Shown in pieces: positions 1 through 5,633 of a stretch of DNA of 7,633 bases (position 1 is its first letter; every line of letters starts with the position of its first letter). The notes below the pieces were generated by a model that saw only the letters and a list, made by a program, of their open reading frames with translations, was not told the origin of the DNA and ran no database searches. This DNA comes from Bacteroidales bacterium (GTDB lineage Bacteria; Bacteroidota; Bacteroidia; Bacteroidales; UBA3824). The stretch covers positions 1 through 7,633 of the forward strand of contig JAGCNK010000010.1 in assembly GCA_017645985.1 (NCBI GenBank), in the 5' to 3' direction. The position numbers and the translations under genes are program-made.

Positions 1-281
1 ACCCTGACACCGAAGGCATTATTATGATTGGCGAAATCGGTGGTTCAATGGAAACCGACGCCGCATATTGGATCAAAGAGCATGGCACTAAACCCGTTGT
101 AGGTTTCATCGCCGGACAGACCGCTCCCAAAGGACGCCGTATGGGTCACGCAGGAGCTATCATCGGAGGCAAAGCCGACACAGCCGCTGCAAAAATGCAA
201 ATTATGCGCGAATGTGGCATCACCGTGGCAGAGTCGCCCGCCGACCTTGGCAAAAAAATGCTCGAAGCCTTAAAGAAGTAA
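1..281 (+). CDS. sucD: Succinyl-CoA ligase (ADP/GDP-forming) alpha subunit, C-terminal part
   Basis: The 5' part lies outside the window; the reading frame begins at base 3 and gives about 92 residues before the TAA stop at 279-281. The alpha subunit pairs with SucC and interconverts succinyl-CoA and succinate with formation of a nucleoside triphosphate in the cytosolic TCA cycle. The visible part contains the IGEIGGS segment, then KPVVGFIAG, TAPKGRRMGHAG and AIIGGK, which match the C-terminal half of E. coli SucD closely. The His in MGHAG (codon 147-149) corresponds to the phosphohistidine that carries phosphate between the active sites (His246 in E. coli), so the catalytic residue is inside the window. 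The protein ends in a short helix (ADLGKKMLEALKK) as usual for the family. sucC would be expected just upstream, outside the window. Identification is secure. Confidence 0.96.
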   Translation, partial: PDTEGIIMIGEIGGSMETDAAYWIKEHGTKPVVGFIAGQTAPKGRRMGHAGAIIGGKADTAAAKMQIMRECGITVAESPADLGKKMLEALKK

Positions 282-283
282 AT

Positions 284-311
284 TTGACACATATTTTTAT
301 TTCGTTATAAT
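284..311 (+). promoter_or_regulatory. Possible promoter with E. coli-type -35/-10 boxes before cdd
   Basis: TTGACA (284-289) and TATAAT (306-311) are exact matches to the sigma-70 hexamers, separated by 16 bp. No TAnnTTTG box is seen in the 82-bp sucD-cdd spacer, so this is the only promoter-like sequence close to cdd. A start near 318 would fall inside the left arm of the sucD terminator, so transcripts starting here would lack an intact hairpin. The primary sigma factor of Bacteroidetes prefers a different consensus, so whether this site works is uncertain; in AT-rich DNA a chance match is possible. Confidence 0.3.
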
Positions 312-346
312 AAAAATGCCGTGGAATATAATCTGCGGCATTTTTT
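312..346 (+). terminator. Rho-independent terminator after sucD
   Basis: A perfect 10-bp stem (AAAAATGCCG at 312-321 against CGGCATTTTT at 336-345) encloses a 14-nt loop and is followed by T residues. It lies 30 bp after the sucD stop and 18 bp before cdd. The A-tract on the left arm would let it act in both directions. Confidence 0.88.
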
Positions 347-363
347 ATAAAACTTATTAAATT

Positions 364-843
364 ATGAAGACAATTGACATTAATATAAAGATGACCGAGT
401 GCAGCAAATCAGAACTCGCACCCGAAGATCTCGCCCTTGTGGAGAGTGCCGAAAAATTTGTAAACCACTCTTACTCGCCGTATTCAAAGTTCAGCGTTTC
501 GGCAGCAATTCGCCTCAGCGACGGAACAATAGTTAACGGCACCAACCAAGAAAACGCAGCCTATCCGTCGGGACTTTGCGCCGAGCGAACCGCTATGTTT
601 TTTGCCAATTCGCAATACCCCGACAAAGCCATAAAAACATTGGCAATCACCGCTTTTACCAACGGCGATTTTCTTGATACACCCATCACTCCTTGCGGCG
701 CGTGCCGGCAAGCACTTTTAGAATCCGAACAGCGATTCTCTACGCCCATAAAAATTATTCTCGCAGCCAAAGACCGTTGCTTTATTGTCAACAGTATCAG
801 CGACTTACTGCCGCTAAGTTTCGGAAGCGAATTTTTAAAATAA
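364..843 (+). CDS. cdd: Cytidine deaminase (pyrimidine salvage)
   Basis: A 159-residue cytosolic enzyme that hydrolytically deaminates cytidine and deoxycytidine to uridine and deoxyuridine. The zinc site is complete: Cys72-Ala-Glu74 (ligand plus catalytic proton-shuttle Glu) and Cys111-Gly-Ala-Cys114 in PCGACRQ supply the three cysteine ligands typical of the short tetrameric class. The substrate-binding NxENA motif is at residues 61-65 (Asn61, Glu63), and the family segment YSPYSKFSV at 37-45. The protein is about 20 residues longer than the Bacillus enzyme, mainly from an N-terminal extension (1-20). The ATG at 364 is preceded by an AT-rich leader with no Shine-Dalgarno, as usual in Bacteroidota. 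A later ATG (codon 10) would still keep all motifs, so the exact start is less certain than the function. The gene sits alone between the sucD terminator and a palindrome-rich spacer. Confidence 0.95.
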   Translation: MKTIDINIKMTECSKSELAPEDLALVESAEKFVNHSYSPYSKFSVSAAIRLSDGTIVNGTNQENAAYPSGLCAERTAMFFANSQYPDKAIKTLAITAFTNGDFLDTPITPCGACRQALLESEQRFSTPIKIILAAKDRCFIVNSISDLLPLSFGSEFLK

Positions 844-847
844 TTAC

Positions 848-874
848 ATAACTAATTAATAATCAATTAGTTAT
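848..874 (+). terminator. AT-rich hairpin after cdd (weak terminator or regulatory stem)
   Basis: ATAACTAATT (848-857) and AATTAGTTAT (865-874) form a perfect 10-bp stem with a 7-nt loop, 4 bp after the cdd stop codon. It has only two G-C pairs and no T-tract follows, so it is a poor intrinsic terminator; it could instead protect the mRNA 3' end or bind a protein. No better terminator is seen after cdd. Confidence 0.35.
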
Positions 875-922
875 AAAACTAAATCAAAACCCAAAAATCC
901 CGGTAGGGGAGTGGGGGAGGGG

Positions 923-942
923 TGTGATATTAATTTATCACA
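923..942. promoter_or_regulatory. Inverted repeat, candidate operator upstream of the YggS-family gene
   Basis: TGTGATA (923-929), spacer TTAATT, TATCACA (936-942): a perfect 7-bp inverted repeat that ends 43 bp before the start codon at 986. The TGTGA/TCACA half-sites look like those bound by the CRP/FNR family, but the gap between them is 10 bp, not the 6 bp of E. coli CRP sites. It is suggestive only. Confidence 0.35.
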
Positions 943-967
943 GTATTAAATAGTAACATATAATCAG

Positions 968-984
968 TTAAAGTATTACTTTAA
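968..984. promoter_or_regulatory. 17-bp palindrome abutting the YggS-family start codon
   Basis: TTAAAGTA (968-975), one T, TACTTTAA (977-984) is a perfect palindrome ending one base before the ATG at 986. It covers the place where a ribosome binds, so it could be an operator or an RNA structure limiting initiation. The right half also resembles a TAnnTTTG -7 box (6 of 8), but that would leave almost no leader. Confidence 0.35.
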
Positions 985-985
985 G

Positions 986-1660
986 ATGGTGAATATTTCT
1001 AACTACAACGACATAAAAAAATCTATCCCTGAAAACGTACTTTTGCTCGCGGTTTCCAAGACAAAACCTGAAGACGACATTATGGGATTTTACAACATCG
1101 GACAGCGCGACTTTGGCGAAAACCACGCATTGGAGATGGCATCAAAATTCGACCATTTGCCCAAAGATATCAACTGGCACATGATAGGTCATTTGCAAAC
1201 CAACAAGGTGAAATACATCGCGCCGTTTGTTTATATGATTCACAGTGTTGACAGAGAGAAACTTCTTGCCGAAATAAATAAACACGCAGCAAAACACAGC
1301 CGCACAATTAGATGCTTGCTTCAATTTAAAGTGGCGGAAGAGGAGACCAAAACGGGATTTACTTACGATGAAATAATTCAACTGTTTGAAACCAAAGCAT
1401 TTGACCAATATCCAAATATTTCAATCAATGGTTTAATGACCGTGGCCACCAACACCGACAACGAGGAGCAAATAGATAAAGAATTTGGTCAAGTAGCCGA
1501 CTTATTCGCCTGTATCAAAGAGCGTTACAATCCGCCGTCATTTACCGAAATATCAATGGGAATGACCGACGATTATCCCATCGCCATCAAAAACCACAGC
1601 ACCATAATCCGCATTGGGTCAGCCATTTTCGGCGAAAGAGATTATTCGCAAAAAGGGTAG
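986..1660 (+). CDS. yggS: YggS/PLPBP-family pyridoxal 5'-phosphate-binding protein
   Basis: A 224-residue single-domain TIM-barrel protein of the PLP homeostasis family (E. coli YggS, human PLPBP). It binds PLP and is known to affect B6 vitamer and amino-acid pools; no enzymatic reaction is established for the family. The PLP lysine is Lys25 in LLAVSKTKP, matching Lys36 of E. coli YggS. Other family blocks are present in order: GQRDFGENHALE (39-50), WHMIGHLQTNK (64-74), GLMTVAT (149-155), SMGMTDDYPIAI (190-201, phosphate-binding region) and RIGSAIFG (209-216). The N-terminus is about 11 residues shorter than in E. coli; an in-frame stop at 947-949 and no ATG between fix the start at 986. The gene faces the caspase gene and shares a bidirectional terminator with it. 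In many bacteria yggS lies near cell-division or proC genes; that context is absent here. Confidence 0.94.
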   Translation: MVNISNYNDIKKSIPENVLLLAVSKTKPEDDIMGFYNIGQRDFGENHALEMASKFDHLPKDINWHMIGHLQTNKVKYIAPFVYMIHSVDREKLLAEINKHAAKHSRTIRCLLQFKVAEEETKTGFTYDEIIQLFETKAFDQYPNISINGLMTVATNTDNEEQIDKEFGQVADLFACIKERYNPPSFTEISMGMTDDYPIAIKNHSTIIRIGSAIFGERDYSQKG

Positions 1661-1670
1661 GGGAGCACAA

Positions 1671-1706
1671 AAAAAAGAGACTCCGAAAAATCGAAGTCCC
1701 TTTTTT
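1671..1706. terminator. Bidirectional terminator between the YggS-family and caspase genes
   Basis: The left arm (1671-1686) begins with six A and the right arm (1691-1706) ends with six T; they pair over 16 positions with two mismatches around an AAAA loop. It begins 11 bp after the YggS-family stop and lies 34 bp past the stop of the opposing gene, so A- and T-tracts serve both convergent transcripts. Confidence 0.82.
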
Positions 1707-1711
1707 ATATC

Positions 1712-2568
1712 AATGAGAACTAAACGATTAAATGTAAGATTACATCATAAACGAAAGTCTCATCAAAGCACGTCCTACAAAACTTTTAGGCTCAGGCATT
1801 GCAACGAAATCCTTAGGAGCGGCAACGTTTTTAGCAAAAGGAGCCTTATAAGTATCACCGATGCGCGACTGGATAGGCAAAGGGTAACCAAGGTTACGGA
1901 ACTCAGCCTTAATACCGTCAACTACCTCACCAAGAGTAAGATAATCCTTACCGTTGTTGATACCACCGCGAACTCGCTTAACAAGAGCGTCGGTAAAGTA
2001 GGTAGGCATATCAGGGTTACGCTTGTTAAAAAGAGCGCACTCGTCTTCCGAAGTAGACGAAACAATATGCACACCGGCAAACTCAGCCATAGAAGGAACG
2101 TTAAAACCAGTCAACTTGTGGATCTGACCACTGTGACAAGCGTCAAGCACTACAACCTTAGCACCAGCGTAAGAGCGTTTTACAGCCTCGCGCAAACCGG
2201 CAAGGGCAATACCCGTTTCGGTAAGGTACTTCTGACAAGTGTCGCGACCAGTAAGGTAAACGTTGAGGTTGTCAGGGTTGATGATACCGTGACCAGCATA
2301 GTAGATAAAAAGCGAGTAATCAGCATTTTTAGCCTTGTTACAAGCATCTACGATACGCTTTTTAATAGCGAGGGCGGTATCGTTGTAAGAGATTATAAGG
2401 TTTTTAGGATCGATACCGATAAAACGGGGGTCGGTAAAAATCTTTTTCATCTCTTTAATGTTGTATCCCACGTTAGGGATATTGGGGAGCGAAGCGTCAA
2501 TATATCGGCTTACTCCGATCAAAAGTACTACGTACTTTTTGTTAAACAAATAATTTTTAGTTCTCATT
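1712..2568. repeat. 13-bp inverted repeat bracketing the caspase gene
   Basis: AATGAGAACTAAA occurs on the plus strand at 1712-1724 and, inverted, at 2556-2568. The right arm contains the caspase start codon and first three further codons (Met-Arg-Thr-Lys); the left arm lies 15 bp past the caspase stop and also reads ATG-AGA-ACT-AAA. The span given covers both arms and the gene between. Sequence beyond the 13 bp is only loosely similar. Confidence 0.5.
1740..2567 (-). CDS. Caspase-like (peptidase C14 / orthocaspase) protein
   Basis: A 275-residue cytosolic protein with no signal peptide or membrane segment. It has the caspase-hemoglobinase fold signature: first strand KYVVLLIGVSRY (11-22), FIYYAGHG with catalytic His93, and VVVLDACHSG with catalytic Cys144. 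Asp142, two residues before the Cys, matches the S1-pocket Asp of metacaspases, so cleavage after Arg or Lys is more likely than after Asp (inference). SSTSEDECA (170-178) and YFTDALVKRV (190-199) match the strand and helix that follow in the small-subunit-like half. The C-terminal 30 residues look disordered and hold no recognisable domain. Prokaryotic C14 proteins are often fused to, or encoded beside, effector, TIR, NACHT or repeat domains; here the peptidase stands alone, transcribed away from gyrA and convergent with the YggS-family gene. The start at 2567 has an A-rich leader and a good promoter. Substrate and role are unknown. Confidence 0.9.
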   Translation of the reverse strand: MRTKNYLFNKKYVVLLIGVSRYIDASLPNIPNVGYNIKEMKKIFTDPRFIGIDPKNLIISYNDTALAIKKRIVDACNKAKNADYSLFIYYAGHGIINPDNLNVYLTGRDTCQKYLTETGIALAGLREAVKRSYAGAKVVVLDACHSGQIHKLTGFNVPSMAEFAGVHIVSSTSEDECALFNKRNPDMPTYFTDALVKRVRGGINNGKDYLTLGEVVDGIKAEFRNLGYPLPIQSRIGDTYKAPFAKNVAAPKDFVAMPEPKSFVGRALMRLSFMM

Positions 2569-2617
2569 TTCTTAAAAATTTAGTTATTCTAAAATGTTGT
2601 TGTTTAAAATATTATTA

Positions 2618-2649
2618 CAAATATAATAAATATTTACAAGATTTCCAAA
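2618..2649 (-). promoter_or_regulatory. Bacteroidetes-type promoter for the caspase gene
   Basis: On the minus strand TTTG (plus 2646-2649) is followed after 20 bp by TATATTTG (plus 2618-2625), an exact TAnnTTTG -7 box. Transcription should start near 2611, giving a leader of about 45 nt before the ATG at 2567. The -33 element is embedded in the palindrome at 2645-2657, so a protein bound there could block it. A second -7-like box without a clear -33 partner lies at 2680-2687. Confidence 0.65.
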
Positions 2650-2657
2650 TAATTTGG
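2645..2657. promoter_or_regulatory. Palindrome CCAAAT-A-ATTTGG over the caspase -33 box
   Basis: A perfect 6-bp inverted repeat with a one-base centre, overlapping the -33 element of the caspase promoter. The same half-sites recur in the gyrA leader at 2951-2964 with a two-base centre, making both candidate operators for one regulator. Confidence 0.45.
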
Positions 2658-2902
2658 CTATTATTTTAGTATTATGATACAAAAATATAGGAAAATAGGT
2701 TATTTTATTACCATTTTTAACAATTTTAAACAACTAAGTAACTGTTAATCAGTTACAAAAATCATATCCACAGCACGCTGTAACCCCTATTTTTGGCACG
2801 GATTATTTTTTTGAGAAAATTTATCGCTGTAAATGTTAAATAATGTTAAAATTTTAACAGAAAACAAAAAATCGTACAAAAAACAAAAAAATGCTTAAAA
2901 GA

Positions 2903-2933
2903 TTTTTCCTTTAAATAAAAATTGCTACTTTTG
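2903..2933 (+). promoter_or_regulatory. Bacteroidetes-type promoter for gyrA
   Basis: TACTTTTG (2926-2933) is an exact TAnnTTTG -7 box; TTTT at 2903-2906, 19 bp upstream, fits the -33 TTTG at three of four positions. The start of transcription should be near 2940, giving a leader of about 48 nt that contains the palindrome at 2950-2965. Confidence 0.62.
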
Positions 2934-2949
2934 CGCAATAAGACAACAA

Positions 2950-2965
2950 ACCAAATTTATTTGGT
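2950..2965. promoter_or_regulatory. Palindrome ACCAAAT-TT-ATTTGGT in the gyrA leader
   Basis: A perfect 7-bp inverted repeat with a 2-bp centre, about 10-25 nt after the predicted gyrA transcription start. The centre is too short for a stable RNA hairpin loop, so a DNA-binding protein site is more likely. It shares the CCAAAT/ATTTGG half-sites with 2645-2657. Confidence 0.45.
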
Positions 2966-2987
2966 ATAAATAATACACATATTAATT

Positions 2988-5609
2988 ATGTCAGATACAG
3001 TAAACGAAAACGAAAATAACCAAAATGCCGAAAACACTCCGGCAGAAGAAACAAGCGGTAGAATCGTTAAAGTGAACATCGACAAGGAGATGCGCTCCGC
3101 ATATATCGACTATTCAATGTCGGTTATCGTGTCGCGTGCGCTGCCTGATGTCCGCGACGGTCTCAAACCCGTACACCGAAGGGTGCTTTTCGGAATGAAC
3201 GAGATGGGCGTGTTCTCTAACCGACCCACTAAAAAATCGGCGAGAATCGTCGGTGAGGTTATGGGTAAGTTCCACCCCCACGGCGACTCCTCCGTTTATT
3301 TAACTATGGTGCGCTTGGCACAAGATTGGATTATGCGCTACCCTCTCGTAGATGGTCAAGGTAACTTTGGTTCTGTGGACGGTGACCCGCCTGCTGCTAT
3401 GCGTTACACCGAGGCTCGACTCAAAAAAATTGCAGAAGACACACTTATCGACCTCGACAAAGACGCGGTAGACCTTATCCCCAACTTCGACGAATCGCTC
3501 AAAGAACCCACCGTGCTGCCCACACGTATTCCTATGCTGCTGGTAAACGGTGCTTCGGGTATCGCCGTTGGTATGGCCACCAATATGGCTCCTCACAACC
3601 TTTCGGACTCGATCGACGCTATCTGCGCCTATATCGACAACAACGACATTGAAATTGAGGAACTTATCAAGATTATAAAAGCCCCCGACTTCCCCACAGG
3701 CGGTCAGATTTACGGCTATTCAGGCGTTAAAGACGCTTATATGACTGGTCGCGGACGCATTGTGGTACGTTCTAAATACCATTTTGAGACCTCACATTCG
3801 GGTAAGCCGCAGATTATTTTTGAGGAGATTCCCTACTTGGTTAACAAGGCAGAACAGATTCACCACATAGCCGAACTTGTCAACGATAAGAAAATCGAAG
3901 ACATCGTTCACGCCAACGACGAATCCGACCGCAAAGGTATGCGCATTGTTATTACACTTAAAAACGGTGCTATACCTAACGTTGTGGTTAACAAGTTGTT
4001 TAAACTCACTCAATTGCAGACAACCTTCAACGTTAACAACATTGCGCTTGTAAAAGGTCGTCCGCAGTTGCTCAATCTCAAACAGATAATTGAATGCTTT
4101 GTAGAGCACCGTCACGATGTGATTATCCGCCGTTCGCGCTTTGAATTAAAGAAGGCTCAGGAACGCGCTCACATTTTGGAAGGTTTGCTCATCGCTCTCG
4201 ACCACTTAGACGAGGTTATCTCATTGATACGCAACTCTGCCAACCGTGACGTAGCACGTCAGGGATTGATGGAAAAATTCGGACTTTCGGAGGCTCAGGC
4301 AAAAGCCATCTTGGAAATGCGTTTGCAGCAACTCACCGGCTTGGAACGCGACAAGGTACGCGCCGAGTACGACGAAATTATGAAGTACATCAACTACTTG
4401 AACGAAGTGCTCTCCAACCGCGACAAACAGATGGAAGTTATCAAAAACGAGTTGCTCGAAATCAAAGAGAAATATCACGACGAACGCCGCACCACAATCG
4501 AATACACCGCATCGGAAAACTTCAACCCCGAAGATTTCTATGCCGACGAAGACGTTGTGGTAACGATTTCGAACCTCGGATACATTAAACGTACCCCGCT
4601 TGCCGAGTTCCGCACACAAAACCGTGGTGGACGAGGCTCAAAAGGCAGCACCACACGCGACGAAGATTTTATCCGCCATATGTTCTCTGCCACCAACCAC
4701 AACACTATGCTGTTCTTCACCGAAAAAGGCAAGTGCTTCTGGCTCAAAGTGTACGAGATACCCGAAGGTAACAAAAATTCAAAGGGACGCGCTATTCAGA
4801 ACGTGCTTAACATCGAAGCCGACGACAGCGTTAAGGCATACATCAATGTTAAAACCCTCACCGACGAGGAGTACATCACCAACAACTTCATCGTACTCTG
4901 CACCAAGAAAGGCGTTATCAAGAAAACACAACTTTCGGAATACTCACGTCCACGCGCCAACGGTATCAACGCCATCAACGTTCGCGAAGGCGACACACTT
5001 TTGGAGGCGAAACTCACCAACGGCACCAACGACATTATTATCGGTGTCAAAGGCGGCAAGGCTGTCAGGTTCAAAGAGACCGACGTGCGTCCGATGGGCC
5101 GTACAGCGTCAGGCGTACGCGGCGTAACAATTCCCGAAGGTGACGAGGCAGTTGGTATGGTAATTGCCGACGAACAGAATACAAGCGAGAATATCCTTGT
5201 GGTATCTGAAAACGGCTACGGCAAACGTTCCGACCTTGAAGAATACCGTCAAACAAGTCGCGGCGGCAAGGGCGTTAAGACCATCAACGTAACCGACAAG
5301 ACCGGCAAACTTATTGCCATCGAGAAAGTTACCGACGACGACGACCTTATGATTATCAACAAATCGGGCATAGCCATCCGCTTGAAAGTAAACACGATAC
5401 CCACATCATCGCGTGCAACACAGGGCGTAAGGCTCATCAACATAGGCAAGAAAGATTCCATCGCATCAATAGCCGTAGTTCCCGGCGAAGACGAGGAAGA
5501 TCTTGAAAATGCCGAAGGGGTAGAGGGTGAAACTATCGACAACCCCGAAAATATTGAAAATCAAACAGAACAATCTTCTGAACAGGAAGAAGAAAACAAC
5601 GAACAATAA
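2988..5609 (+). CDS. gyrA: DNA gyrase subunit A
   Basis: An 873-residue cytosolic subunit of the A2B2 gyrase that cleaves and rejoins DNA to introduce negative supercoils with ATP from GyrB. The breakage-reunion domain starts near residue 36 (AYIDYSMSVIVSRALPDVRDGLKPVHRR, in two pieces) with catalytic Tyr140 in AAMRYTEARL (E. coli Tyr122). The quinolone region reads HPHGDSSVY (96-104): Ser101 equals E. coli Ser83, but Leu105 replaces Asp87. A coiled-coil arm spans roughly 370-500. The beta-pinwheel DNA-wrapping domain begins near 520 and carries a GyrA box, QNRGGRG (544-550), which separates GyrA from ParC. A second RGGKG (758-762) is a blade repeat. The N-terminal 23 residues are acidic and Asn-rich, and the last 40 (834-873) hold 18 Asp/Glu and no Lys/Arg, a tail of the type known to tune gyrase wrapping. 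No Shine-Dalgarno precedes the ATG. The TPR gene follows after 24 bp. Confidence 0.97.
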   Translation: MSDTVNENENNQNAENTPAEETSGRIVKVNIDKEMRSAYIDYSMSVIVSRALPDVRDGLKPVHRRVLFGMNEMGVFSNRPTKKSARIVGEVMGKFHPHGDSSVYLTMVRLAQDWIMRYPLVDGQGNFGSVDGDPPAAMRYTEARLKKIAEDTLIDLDKDAVDLIPNFDESLKEPTVLPTRIPMLLVNGASGIAVGMATNMAPHNLSDSIDAICAYIDNNDIEIEELIKIIKAPDFPTGGQIYGYSGVKDAYMTGRGRIVVRSKYHFETSHSGKPQIIFEEIPYLVNKAEQIHHIAELVNDKKIEDIVHANDESDRKGMRIVITLKNGAIPNVVVNKLFKLTQLQTTFNVNNIALVKGRPQLLNLKQIIECFVEHRHDVIIRRSRFELKKAQERAHILEGLLIALDHLDEVISLIRNSANRDVARQGLMEKFGLSEAQAKAILEMRLQQLTGLERDKVRAEYDEIMKYINYLNEVLSNRDKQMEVIKNELLEIKEKYHDERRTTIEYTASENFNPEDFYADEDVVVTISNLGYIKRTPLAEFRTQNRGGRGSKGSTTRDEDFIRHMFSATNHNTMLFFTEKGKCFWLKVYEIPEGNKNSKGRAIQNVLNIEADDSVKAYINVKTLTDEEYITNNFIVLCTKKGVIKKTQLSEYSRPRANGINAINVREGDTLLEAKLTNGTNDIIIGVKGGKAVRFKETDVRPMGRTASGVRGVTIPEGDEAVGMVIADEQNTSENILVVSENGYGKRSDLEEYRQTSRGGKGVKTINVTDKTGKLIAIEKVTDDDDLMIINKSGIAIRLKVNTIPTSSRATQGVRLINIGKKDSIASIAVVPGEDEEDLENAEGVEGETIDNPENIENQTEQSSEQEEENNEQ

Positions 5610-5633
5610 GTTTTATTTTAATAATTACAAAAA

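Larger units (their letters stand above)
2568..2987. other. Divergent control region between the caspase gene and gyrA (420 bp, no gene)
   Basis: Very AT-rich with no credible coding frame. Besides the promoters and CCAAAT palindromes listed separately it holds: GTAACTG-TTAAT-CAGTTAC (2738-2756, perfect 7-bp inverted repeat); ACAGC-AC-GCTGT (2770-2781); a one-mismatch match to a DnaA box, ATATCCACA (2764-2772); a second candidate gyrA -7 box TATTTTTG (2788-2795) without a clear -33 partner; TGTTAAA twice, exactly 10 bp apart (2834, 2844); and the 16-bp perfect palindrome TGTTAAAATTTTAACA (2844-2859). For two divergent promoters this is a long spacer, dense in symmetric elements, which suggests layered control. 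Confidence 0.6.

Noticed and set aside
1732..1745. ATGTAA-GA-TTACAT palindrome over the caspase stop codon
   Set aside because: Short, AT-rich, partly coding and next to a much better terminator; no reason to give it a role.
1614..2669. Long plus-strand open frame of 351 codons opposite the caspase gene
   Set aside because: It overlaps the YggS-family gene end and the shared terminator, its product is Ser/Thr/Lys/Arg/Val-rich with no domain, and the opposite strand encodes a clear C14 peptidase with its own promoter. It is a codon-bias shadow.
4600..5127. Plus-strand open frame of 175 codons within gyrA
   Set aside because: Out-of-frame Thr/Ser/Pro-rich shadow of the conserved GyrA C-terminal domain.
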